A stretch of 5,776 nucleotides of DNA from Spirochaetaceae bacterium (GCA_031267955.1 JAIRYB010000214.1:1-5776), one strand, 5' to 3'; shown: positions 1 through 5,776, counted from the stretch's first letter. Notes: generated by a model not told the origin, from the letters alone. Made by a program: numbers and translations.

Positions 1-1562
1 ACATCCTGCGTCACCTGCTGAAAAGCGTTCCGGGCGCAGTCCGCCAGCGTAATCCGGTGGCAGGAGGAGGCTATTGTCCTGAGAAAGTCTTTCTTGATAG
101 CCTGAACCACGCTGTTCCGGTAAATCCAGACCCCGCATTCGAAATGCAGGTAGAGGCTGCGGAAATCCAGGTTGGTGGTTCCCACCGTGGCGACCCTGTC
201 GTCGGAGACGAAAGTCTTGGAGTGGTTAAAACCGGCGGAATATTCGTAAAGCTTTACCCCCGCCAGGACCAATTGCCGGTAGTAGGAACGTGAAGTAACC
301 CGCACTATCCATTTATCCCAGCGGTGGGGGGTGATGATCCGTACATCGATCCCGCTTTTCGCAGCCAGGGTCAGGGCGGAAAGGAGGTTGTCATCCACCA
401 CCAGATAAGGGGTATTGATATATACGTACTTCTTCGCGTTGTTGATAATCTGTATATATACATGCTCGCCGACATTTTCGTCGTCGATAGGGCTGTCCGC
501 GTAGGGCTGCACGTATCCTTCTGTAGGAACCGGGCAGGGTTCCTCCTTCCAGGGGTAGAAAGATTCAACATCGTCCCAGCTGTCCTTCCGTTCCAGGCTC
601 CACATGTGGAGGAAGATCAGGGTTAGGGACCAGGCGGCTTCCCCTTCCAGCATTATCCCCGCGTCTTTCCAGTGGCCGTATTTTTCATAGGTATTGATAT
701 ACTCATCCGCAAGATTCATGCCCCCGGTAAAAGCCACCCTGCCGTCAATTGAAACGATCTTCCGGTGATCCCGGTTGTTTTGCAGCGAGGACCAGATAGG
801 CTTAAAAGGATTAAACACCACGCATTTTATACTCCGGCTTTCCAGATAACGATGATAATCCGGCGGCAAAGAGGTAAAACAGCCCATATCATCGTAAATA
901 AGCCTGACATCGACCCCGGCGCGCGCCTTGCGCTCCAGAAGATCGATGATAGGATTCAGCATCTGGCCCTGCCTGAGAATAAAAAATTCCAAAAAAACGT
1001 ATTTTTCCGCCTTTTCCAGTTCGGGGCATAAGCGGGCGAAAAAAGCCTCCCCAGAGGGAAAGTATTCGGCCCTGGTATGGCGGTACACCGGGAAACCGGC
1101 ATATTCCTGGAGGTAGCGGACCTGGGGCGCGCAGTCCTCGTGCCTGCCGCCAAGCTCGGGCAGGACATCCCCGGGAAGCTTGAACAGGGGCCGGAATATT
1201 TCGTTTTTCTCCGCAATCCGTTTCCGCAATTTCCGGGGGTTCGACTGCCAGGTAAAGACAAGGTACAGGATACCGCCAAAAATCGGAAACAGCATGATAA
1301 GGAATATCCAGGTCAGTTTATAGGCGGATTTTTCTTTTTTGTTCAGAATATAAAGACATACCAAAACGCTAATTATATTGAGGGCCCAGTTAATATACCG
1401 GAAATTCCAGCTTGACCCCGCTATCAGGAGTATAAGGAACACCACCTGCCAAATAAGAAGGGCAATGACCATGAGTCTCCGCCTGAAAACGACCCTGGCC
1501 CATTGTTTCCTCTTTCCCACGAGGTTTTTGGCGGGAATTCCCGCCGCTTTTAAATCGGCCAC
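1..1562 (-). CDS. cls: Cardiolipin synthase (phospholipase D superfamily), 3' end beyond window
   Basis: Membrane enzyme that makes cardiolipin from phosphatidylglycerol or a related phosphatidyl donor. The frame is open for 520 codons and runs off the left edge. Numbered from the GTG at 1562, hydrophobic segments lie at about 31-48, 57-73 and 83-103, the usual N-terminal membrane region of Cls. Two PLD catalytic motifs HxK(x)4D follow: H266/K268/D273 (DHRKIVSID, then FTGGMN) and H447/K449/D454 (NHSKTFVSD, then GTTNLDFRS). Both are intact, so the enzyme should be active. Only a few tens of C-terminal residues should be missing. The start is uncertain. GTG 1562 has GGAG at 1570-1573, 7 nt upstream, and overlaps the end of the yciO-like gene by 13 nt, which suggests translational coupling. 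GTG 1520 and ATG 1472 are alternatives, but ATG 1472 would drop the basic stretch (RKQWARVVFRRR) that usually precedes the first membrane helix. Family assignment is firm; start is moderate. Confidence 0.93.
   Translation of the reverse strand, partial: MADLKAAGIPAKNLVGKRKQWARVVFRRRLMVIALLIWQVVFLILLIAGSSWNFRYINWALNIISVLVCLYILNKKEKSAYKLTWIFLIMLFPIFGGILYLVFTWQSNPRKLRKRIAEKNEIFRPLFKLPGDVLPELGGRHEDCAPQVRYLQEYAGFPVYRHTRAEYFPSGEAFFARLCPELEKAEKYVFLEFFILRQGQMLNPIIDLLERKARAGVDVRLIYDDMGCFTSLPPDYHRYLESRSIKCVVFNPFKPIWSSLQNNRDHRKIVSIDGRVAFTGGMNLADEYINTYEKYGHWKDAGIMLEGEAAWSLTLIFLHMWSLERKDSWDDVESFYPWKEEPCPVPTEGYVQPYADSPIDDENVGEHVYIQIINNAKKYVYINTPYLVVDDNLLSALTLAAKSGIDVRIITPHRWDKWIVRVTSRSYYRQLVLAGVKLYEYSAGFNHSKTFVSDDRVATVGTTNLDFRSLYLHFECGVWIYRNSVVQAIKKDFLRTIASSCHRITLADCARNAFQQVTQD
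1530..1545. repeat. Perfect 16-bp palindrome at the yciO/cls junction
   Basis: GGCGGGAATTCCCGCC is fully self-complementary and can fold as a 6-bp GC stem with an AATT loop. It lies 4 bp beyond the yciO-like stop codon in the direction of transcription. It is inside cls if cls starts at GTG 1562, and just upstream of it if cls starts at GTG 1520. On the minus strand it is followed by A residues, not T, so it is not a terminator for this operon. It may tune cls translation, or be chance in GC-rich coding sequence. Confidence 0.4.
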
Positions 1563-2230
1563 GGCCCCGCTCCCCGGCGAAGCGCTGTCGCCTCGTCCCC
1601 GGTCAAATCAAGGATAGTGGAAAATATACGCTGCTGTTCCTCCCCCGGGTCCAGGATCATATCCAGGCCGCCAATCTCGTCCAGTTCCCAGCCTCCCTCA
1701 AACAGATCCTCCTCAGGGATGGGGGGAAGTTCCCTGTTTTCATTTTCGGTATCTTCACGTCTGTCCGGGGCATTTTCCCCGCCTTTGACGGCCATGGCCC
1801 GCTTGGCGGTGATCGAATAAAGGGGGCAGCCCAGGGTCCTGATCACAGCCAGAGGCACCGGGTGGCTGGGGATGCGGACCCCCAGCTCTTTCCGGCGGAG
1901 GCCGAGCGCCTTGCCGGTTCCGGAAAGGGTATCCAGGATAAATACATAGGGCCCGGGGGAAAGGCGCTTGATCAGGCGGAAACGGGTATTGTCCATGGAG
2001 CAAAAGTCGCCGAATTGGGAAATATCGGCGCAGAGCAGGGTAAAATGCCGCTCGTCCCGCTCCCCGGAAAGCCTGCGCAGTTTCCCAATCCCCTCTTTTG
2101 AATTCAGGGAACAGGCGAGGCTCCAACTGGTATCCGAAGGTAAGGCCAGAAGCCCCCCGCCTGAAAGACAGCGGGCGCTTTTGGCGAGTATCCGGTCGTC
2201 AATATTCCCCGTCACCACATATTCAACCAT
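1550..2230 (-). CDS. yciO: YciO-type protein of the Sua5/YrdC/YwlC family
   Basis: A 226-residue cytoplasmic protein of the family whose founding members (TsaC/Sua5) make threonylcarbamoyl-AMP for the t6A modification of tRNA. The YciO branch has no well-settled role. Matching landmarks from the ATG at 2230: ALPSDTSWSLAC (29-40, the P-[ST]-D/E-T nucleotide-site strand), RHFTLLC (61-67), FRLIKRLSPGPYVFIL (84-99), LGVRIPSHP (116-124), a C-terminal ILDLTGD (206-212) and a final RRGAGPW. The order and wording fit E. coli YciO better than TsaC. The KxR and SxN residues of TsaC/Sua5 look altered: SGERDER near 55-61 and SITAK at 139-143. Residues about 148-200 hold a charged, proline-containing insert not typical of short YrdC proteins. 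A TTG five codons upstream (2245) is possible but lies in the probable -10 box, so ATG 2230 is preferred. It heads a two-gene unit with cls. Confidence 0.85.
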   Translation of the reverse strand: MVEYVVTGNIDDRILAKSARCLSGGGLLALPSDTSWSLACSLNSKEGIGKLRRLSGERDERHFTLLCADISQFGDFCSMDNTRFRLIKRLSPGPYVFILDTLSGTGKALGLRRKELGVRIPSHPVPLAVIRTLGCPLYSITAKRAMAVKGGENAPDRREDTENENRELPPIPEEDLFEGGWELDEIGGLDMILDPGEEQQRIFSTILDLTGDEATALRRGAGPWPI

Positions 2231-2242
2231 ATTTAAATTATA
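2231..2242 (-). promoter_or_regulatory. Candidate -10 box placing the start site at the yciO ATG
   Basis: On the minus strand a perfect TATAAT (2242-2237) is followed by six bases and then the ATG at 2230. Transcription normally begins about 7 bases after a -10 box, that is on or beside this A. No purine-rich ribosome binding site precedes the ATG. No good -35 hexamer is seen about 17 bp upstream (GACGGG there). Either a leaderless mRNA or a chance TATAAT in an AT-rich spacer. Confidence 0.45.
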
Positions 2243-2321
2243 CAATAAATTTACGCGCCCGTCCCAGGGCCCAGGCTATTTATACAAATTCGTACATTAT
2301 TTTTTATTTCATGTATCATAA

Positions 2322-2345
2322 TCTATACGTTTTAAATCGTATAGA
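2322..2345. promoter_or_regulatory. Dyad operator, candidate enhancer-binding site
   Basis: Arms TCTATACG (2322-2329) and CGTATAGA (2338-2345) are perfect inverted repeats about a TTTAAA core, so 22 of 24 positions obey dyad symmetry. The centre is near -117 relative to the predicted sigma-54 start at about 2451, in the range where NtrC-family activators bind. There is no T-run that would make it a terminator. It is also about 100 bp upstream of the divergent yciO-like gene, so it could serve either gene. The binding protein is unknown. Confidence 0.6.
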
Positions 2346-2367
2346 CAAAAAAAGACAAGGCCGGTTT

Positions 2368-2400
2368 TTTGTAATTCTTTATATTACAATGAATTACAAA
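2368..2400. promoter_or_regulatory. Inverted repeat with three ATTACAA half-sites
   Basis: Arms TTTGTAATTC (2368-2377) and GAATTACAAA (2391-2400) are a perfect 10-bp inverted repeat around a 13-nt spacer. The spacer itself holds another ATTACAA (2383-2389). Three copies of one half-site result: TTGTAAT at 2369-2375, then ATTACAA at 2383-2389 and at 2393-2399, the last two exactly 10 bp apart, one helical turn. This looks like a cluster of protein-binding sites upstream of the sigma-54 promoter. A transcribed hairpin is the alternative, though its stem is AT-rich. Confidence 0.55.
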
Positions 2401-2424
2401 CCAAAATCATATTTCTGAACATTT

Positions 2425-2440
2425 TGGCATGAAAATTGCT
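2425..2440 (+). promoter_or_regulatory. Sigma-54 (RpoN) -24/-12 promoter of the sigma-factor gene
   Basis: TGGCATGAAAATTGCT fits the sigma-54 consensus TGGCAYRN4TTGCW at every defined position, with GG at 2426-2427 (-24) and GC at 2438-2439 (-12) at the required spacing. The predicted start site is about 2451, giving a leader of about 37 nt that contains the GGAGG ribosome binding site. Nearby sigma-70 combinations were examined: TTGGCA at 2424 with TATATT or TATAAA gives spacers of 14 or 20, both poor. Sigma-54 promoters need an ATP-using enhancer-binding protein, consistent with the dyads upstream. Confidence 0.8.
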
Positions 2441-2475
2441 GTATATATTTATAAAGAATCCATGTGGCGGGATTC

Positions 2476-2480
2476 GGAGG
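2476..2480 (+). promoter_or_regulatory. Ribosome binding site that fixes the sigma-factor start
   Basis: GGAGG lies 7 nt before the ATG at 2488. It makes this ATG the start, rather than the in-frame GTG at 2464, which has no such site and would add eight residues not typical of the family. Confidence 0.85.
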
Positions 2481-2487
2481 AACAAAG

Positions 2488-3333
2488 ATGATAACCAAAA
2501 AAAACCTGTATGATTCAGAAGACACCCTGCAAATCTATTTTGACCAGATCAGGAAAATCCCCTTGCTCAGCTTTGAAGAGGAGATTGAACTTTCAAAAAA
2601 GATCCATCAGGGCGATAAGGCGGCCAAGAAACGGCTTGTAGAGGCGAATTTACGCCTGGTTATCAAGATCGCCCGGATTTTTCTTACCGCCGATGTGTCT
2701 TTTATGGACCTCATCCAGGAGGGCAATATAGGCCTTATACGGGCCGCGGAAAAATACGACCACAAAAAGAACGTCCGTTTCTCCACCTATGCCAACTGGT
2801 GGATACGCCAGTCCATCAGCCGGTTTCTGTCCAACAAACGGCGGGTTATCCGCCTGCCCCACCGGAAAGAAGAAGCCCTCCGGAGGATTCGCAAGGCCTA
2901 TCATACCATGAACCAGACCTTGCAGCGGCAGCCTACTACGGCGGACATTGCCGGCTATCTGGGCATGGAAGTGGAAGATGTTGAGTACATCCTCAATATT
3001 ACCAACAATATGATTTCCCTTGAAACCGATATTAATTCCGATGAAACAACTACGATAGGGGACCTCCACGAAGATTATACCTACAGCCCCGACCGGGAAC
3101 TGTTCCGCCAGTCAACAAGGGATATGACTGTCAAATTTCTCGACAATTTGATGGAGCGGGAAAGAAAAATACTTATTTACCGATACCAATTGAACGGCGG
3201 CGAAAGACAGACCCTGAAGACTATTGGCAACGAGCTGGGTATTTCCGCGGAAACGGTCCGGCAAATCGAGATGAGGGCCATCAAGAAGATGAAAGAAAAC
3301 GCCGCGGAACTCTGGAAATCGGTGTACGCTTAA
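2488..3333 (+). CDS. Alternative RNA polymerase sigma factor, sigma-70 family group 2 (RpoS/RpoD-like)
   Basis: A 281-residue factor that directs RNA polymerase to a set of promoters. Domains in order: region 1.2 (about 12-42, TLQIYFDQIRKIPLLSFEEE), region 2 (about 50-124) with the core-binding DLIQEGNIGLIRAAEKYD (74-91) and the -10-reading RFSTYANWWIRQSISR (97-112), region 3 (about 126-205), and region 4 (about 215-270) with the helix-turn-helix GISAETVRQIE (251-261). Region 1.1 is absent and the length suits a group-2 factor rather than the primary RpoD. Q108 matches the -12-contacting glutamine of E. coli sigma-70. At the -35-reading helix, A254 stands where sigma-70 has R584, while E255 and R258 (its E585 and R588) are kept. 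The RpoH box QRKLFFNLR is missing, so it is not a typical heat-shock factor. It has its own sigma-54-type promoter and two terminators, hence a monocistronic gene. Whether it is a true RpoS orthologue cannot be told here. Confidence 0.92.
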   Translation: MITKKNLYDSEDTLQIYFDQIRKIPLLSFEEEIELSKKIHQGDKAAKKRLVEANLRLVIKIARIFLTADVSFMDLIQEGNIGLIRAAEKYDHKKNVRFSTYANWWIRQSISRFLSNKRRVIRLPHRKEEALRRIRKAYHTMNQTLQRQPTTADIAGYLGMEVEDVEYILNITNNMISLETDINSDETTTIGDLHEDYTYSPDRELFRQSTRDMTVKFLDNLMERERKILIYRYQLNGGERQTLKTIGNELGISAETVRQIEMRAIKKMKENAAELWKSVYA

Positions 3334-3353
3334 CAGCCTGTTGCGCTTGATTT

Positions 3354-3376
3354 AAACCGGTATCGGTCCGGTTTTT
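3354..3376 (+). terminator. Intrinsic terminator 1 after the sigma gene
   Basis: AAACCGG (3354-3360) and CCGGTTT (3368-3374) form a 7-bp stem with a 7-nt loop. The stem runs into a T-run (3372-3376). It begins 21 bp after the sigma-factor stop codon. Confidence 0.75.
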
Positions 3377-3386
3377 CATACCTGTG

Positions 3387-3414
3387 CCCCGCTGTCCTCC
3401 GGCGGGGTTTTTTT
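3387..3414 (+). terminator. Intrinsic terminator 2, in tandem
   Basis: CCCCGC (3387-3392) pairs with GCGGGG (3402-3407) around a 9-nt loop, followed by seven T (3408-3414). It is stronger than the first terminator. The T-run is itself part of a further hairpin, TTTTTCGC/GCGAAAAA (3410-3417 with 3421-3428, 3-nt loop). Two terminators in a row should shield the next gene from sigma-gene transcription. Confidence 0.85.
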
Positions 3415-3453
3415 CGCGCAGCGAAAAACGGATTCGGCTGAAACCGCGCCGCC

Positions 3454-3482
3454 TTGTAATTTGCCGACGGAGACGCTAGTAT
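3454..3482 (+). promoter_or_regulatory. Sigma-70-type promoter of the MFS-HEAT gene
   Basis: A -35 TTGTAA (3454-3459) and a -10 TAGTAT (3477-3482), each 4 of 6 to consensus, are separated by exactly 17 bp. Transcription would start near 3489, only about 9 nt before the ATG at 3498. This leaves room only for the weak AAGAAG purine stretch as a ribosome binding site. It is the best promoter-like pair in the spacer after the tandem terminators. Confidence 0.55.
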
Positions 3483-3489
3483 TTAGCGT
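3473..3489. promoter_or_regulatory. Small dyad over the -10 box
   Basis: ACGCTA (3473-3478) and TAGCGT (3484-3489) are perfect 6-bp inverted arms around a 5-bp spacer, covering the -10 hexamer and reaching the likely start site. A repressor bound here would block the promoter. Chance is possible at this length. Confidence 0.35.
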
Positions 3490-3497
3490 ATAAGAAG

Positions 3498-5776
3498 ATG
3501 GGTAAGCCGCTTTCGCCATATCATCTCGGTAAAGCCCGGGACCTGTACAATCTATTCAATGTTTTTAATTCTTTTTCATGGCAATTCCTGGTCGGAAGCA
3601 TTATCATCCTCATGGCCATGCGCCTTAACGCGTCTTCCACGGTTATTGGCGCCATTAACGCCCTTGTTTACGTTGCCTTCTTTTTCCTTCCCCTGGGGAA
3701 GATGCTCACAAAAAGAATTTCCATCATAAAAATATACTCTTTCACATGGGTGCTCCGGGCGCTGGGGATGACCCCCCTTTTGCTTGTTCCCATGTACGCC
3801 GCGCGGGGGGATACCGACTTCGCCCTGTTCCTCGTCCTGCTTGGCGTTCTAATTTTCCATACCACCCGCGGGATCGGGATGATTGCCAACAATCCGGTTC
3901 TCAGCGCCCTTGCCTCGGGGCCGGACCGGGGCAGCTACATGACCCAGATCCAGATTATCAACAGCGCGGTGGGCATGTTTGCCAGTTTTGCCATTGCCAT
4001 CATACTGGGGCGGAACCCGCCGCTTTTTTTATACGCGGTTCTTTTCGGCGCCGGTATCGCGGGCGGGGTATTCAGCGGCATCCTGGTAGGCAAAATCCCC
4101 GAACCTCCCCCGGAAGAAGGGGAAAAGAGCGTTAGCTTTATCGGTATTTTTAAGGAGGCGTTTTCCCGGCAACCCATCAAAAGCTTTACTATAGTGCTGA
4201 TGCTGGTCGCGCTGGTGTCGGGCGTCTCCCGGGCCTTTATCACGGTTTACGCGCGCGAAGTGTTCAACCAGAGCGACGGCATGGTCTCGCTCTATTCGGT
4301 GTTCGGGGGCCTGGGAAATTTGATGGTCGGCCTTCTCATCAAGTTTCTGGTAGACAGAATCGGGGTTAAACCCATATACATTTGCTGCGGCATCCTGGGG
4401 CTTATCGGCATGATCCCCATTGTTCTATTCCCCTCAAGCGGCATAGACAATACTACTTCCGCGGTGCTGTTTCTTACCTTTCTTTTTTTTATACTGAATT
4501 TCGGTTTTCTCGGCGCCGAGGGAATCGCCCAAACTTATTTTCTCGCCCTTATCCCCCGGGAGTTTATGCTCGACATGGGGATACTGTACTTTTTTGTATT
4601 CGGCGTTGCCGGCGCGGGCGGATCGTTCCTGGCCGGGCTTTTCCTGGACACGTTTACCGCCCTGGGAATCTCCCATTTCCTTGCCTTCAAGTTCCTCTTC
4701 GGCCTGCTTATCGCTATTACGGTGGTAATCCTGTTTCTCCAGAGAAAGCTGTCGCCCCTGGGTTCCCTGCCTTTCAAAGGCGCCCTGGAAATTATGTTTT
4801 CCTACCGGGATCTTAAAGCCATTACCCTGCTGGACCGCCTCGACAAATCCAGGGGTTCCGAAGAAGAAGAAGCGCTGCTGGAGGCTTTGCACAACACGCC
4901 TTCGCGGCTTTCAATAAAGGGGCTGCTTGGCAGGGCAAAATCGCCCCGGCTGGCCATACGCTCCGAATCCATACGCGCCCTGGAAACACTGGATACCCTG
5001 GGCGAAGACGCCGAAAGGGCGCTGATCTTCGACATTGTCAATAACCCCTATACCACCGCCTATATATCCGCCCGTATCCTGGGGAATCACCGGTGCACCC
5101 CGGCCATACCTGTGCTGCGCGAGGCGGCCCTTTCCAGCGATTATATGCTTGCCGGGGAAGCGATGATCGCCCTGGCCCGGATCAAGGACGACGCCTTCCG
5201 GCCCCGAATCGAAGAAATAATCGGCGGCACGGAAAACCCCCGTTTGAAGATCATGGGCGTAGAAGCCTTTGAAATTTACGGGTCGCCCAACTCTATTCCG
5301 CTGCTTATGGACATACTCCGGCAAAAAGATCCCCCTCCTTATTTAGGGGACGAGGTCGTCCTGGCAATGGCGGGTATTCTGGGTACCGGGAAGGAATTCT
5401 ACCCGCTTCTGGTACGCTATCTGGAGAACCAATCGTTCGCGGCTGTTCTTGCCGCGGACGAGGCCGAATCGGCGGCGGAATACTACGCGGCCGCCCTGGG
5501 AGGCTGGAAAACAGCCGGGCGGAAAAGCCAGTACAAAAAAAGCACGGCTCAGGCCAGGGCGCTGCAAGGGGCTGTGGAAGCGTATATCCGGGACAAAAAC
5601 GGCGTACCCCTGTCCCGCTGGATAGCGGCGCTGCCCGATGATCCTGAAAATGCCATAATCCAGATTATCCTTTCGGAAGCGGTCCTGGACGACGATCTGT
5701 CGGCCTATAACCGGCTGAGACTCCTGATCTGCCATTGGGCCTCCCGGAAGCTCCGGGACTGGGCGGACCGCAGCAA
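3498..5776 (+). CDS. MFS-like 12-TM membrane protein with C-terminal HEAT-like repeat domain, 3' end beyond window
   Basis: Open for 759 codons to the right edge. An in-frame TAG at 3477 makes ATG 3498 the first ATG. Residues 1-414 hold about 12 hydrophobic helices (near 28-43, 48-68, 85-101, 108-124, 157-171, 175-197, 229-250, 265-285, 291-310, 322-343, 359-382, 396-414), with a charged loop at 199-228 splitting them six and six as in major facilitator transporters. After LQRKLSP (414-420), residues about 436-640 form repeated helical pairs of the HEAT/PBS-lyase type, for example around SPRLAIRSESIRALETL (482-498), NPYTTAYISARILG (516-529), SSDYMLAGEAMIALARI (546-562) and NPRLKIMGVEAFEIYG (580-595). 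A more charged, alanine-rich tail continues past 640. With an even number of helices, the repeat domain should lie in the cytoplasm with the N-terminus. The transported substrate is not evident. The domain layout is read from the sequence; membership of a specific transporter family is inference. Confidence 0.85.
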   Translation, partial: MGKPLSPYHLGKARDLYNLFNVFNSFSWQFLVGSIIILMAMRLNASSTVIGAINALVYVAFFFLPLGKMLTKRISIIKIYSFTWVLRALGMTPLLLVPMYAARGDTDFALFLVLLGVLIFHTTRGIGMIANNPVLSALASGPDRGSYMTQIQIINSAVGMFASFAIAIILGRNPPLFLYAVLFGAGIAGGVFSGILVGKIPEPPPEEGEKSVSFIGIFKEAFSRQPIKSFTIVLMLVALVSGVSRAFITVYAREVFNQSDGMVSLYSVFGGLGNLMVGLLIKFLVDRIGVKPIYICCGILGLIGMIPIVLFPSSGIDNTTSAVLFLTFLFFILNFGFLGAEGIAQTYFLALIPREFMLDMGILYFFVFGVAGAGGSFLAGLFLDTFTALGISHFLAFKFLFGLLIAITVVILFLQRKLSPLGSLPFKGALEIMFSYRDLKAITLLDRLDKSRGSEEEEALLEALHNTPSRLSIKGLLGRAKSPRLAIRSESIRALETLDTLGEDAERALIFDIVNNPYTTAYISARILGNHRCTPAIPVLREAALSSDYMLAGEAMIALARIKDDAFRPRIEEIIGGTENPRLKIMGVEAFEIYGSPNSIPLLMDILRQKDPPPYLGDEVVLAMAGILGTGKEFYPLLVRYLENQSFAAVLAADEAESAAEYYAAALGGWKTAGRKSQYKKSTAQARALQGAVEAYIRDKNGVPLSRWIAALPDDPENAIIQIILSEAVLDDDLSAYNRLRLLICHWASRKLRDWADRS

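Noticed and set aside
956..1279. Minus-strand open frame of 107 codons
   Set aside because: It lies in another frame of the cls gene, whose own frame is open throughout and encodes the conserved Cls protein.
1390..1503. 37-codon open frame on the minus strand with a good Shine-Dalgarno
   Set aside because: It is wholly inside the cls frame, has low-complexity unremarkable content, and no conserved feature is seen. Kept only as a point about the cls start.
1530..1545. The palindrome as a terminator of the yciO-like gene
   Set aside because: In the direction of transcription it is followed by A residues rather than a T-run, and the cls frame is already open across it.
2424..2455. Sigma-70 promoter (TTGGCA with TATATT or TATAAA) for the sigma gene
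   Set aside because: Spacers of 14 and 20 bp are unfavourable, whereas the overlapping -24/-12 element is a full consensus match with correct spacing.
2464..2487. In-frame GTG start extending the sigma factor by eight residues
   Set aside because: It lacks a ribosome binding site, while ATG 2488 has GGAGG at a 7-nt distance. The added segment would also encode the Shine-Dalgarno itself.
2650..3069. Antisense open frame of 139 codons within the sigma gene
   Set aside because: No family resemblance and no ribosome binding site seen; explained as a shadow of the conserved sigma coding frame.
4382..4892. Overlapping plus- and minus-strand frames of 144 and 152 codons
   Set aside because: Both are shadows of the MFS-HEAT frame, which is continuous and has clear membrane helices and repeats here.

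Overview
The window looks like a piece of a spirochaete chromosome, most likely a treponeme of moderate GC such as the termite-gut lineages. This rests on protein character (Cls type, a short group-2 sigma factor, an MFS protein fused to HEAT-like repeats) and on a gene-dense layout with about 50% GC in genes and AT-rich spacers. It is an inference; no marker gene fixes the species.

Layout. On the minus strand, positions 2230 to 1 carry a two-gene unit: a YciO-type Sua5/YrdC-family protein, followed with a short overlap by a cardiolipin synthase with both HKD motifs, whose last residues lie beyond the left edge. The yciO-like gene has a TATAAT box placed so that the transcript would start at or next to its ATG, and it has no Shine-Dalgarno sequence, so it may be leaderless. 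Divergently, on the plus strand, lies a 281-residue sigma-70 family factor (2488-3333) with regions 1.2 to 4.2 but no region 1.1. Two tandem intrinsic terminators follow it. A long plus-strand gene (3498 to beyond the right edge) then encodes a 12-TM major-facilitator-like protein with a C-terminal HEAT-like helical-repeat domain of at least 340 residues.

Most notable point. The AT-rich spacer between yciO and the sigma gene holds a full match to the sigma-54 (RpoN) promoter consensus, TGGCATG-AAAA-TTGCT, at 2425-2440. It lies 47 bp before the sigma start codon, with a good Shine-Dalgarno in between. Upstream are two strong dyads (2322-2345 and 2368-2400), at distances usual for bacterial enhancer-binding-protein sites. 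The arrangement predicts a cascade in which an RpoN-dependent activator switches on an alternative sigma-70 factor. It is formally like the RpoN-to-RpoS cascade known in Borrelia, but here in a treponeme-like genome. The signals are read directly from the sequence; the regulatory logic is inference.

The sigma gene appears to be a single-gene unit, with its own promoter and terminators. The MFS-HEAT gene has a separate sigma-70-type promoter whose -10 lies inside a small dyad. No RNA genes, mobile elements or CRISPR arrays were seen.
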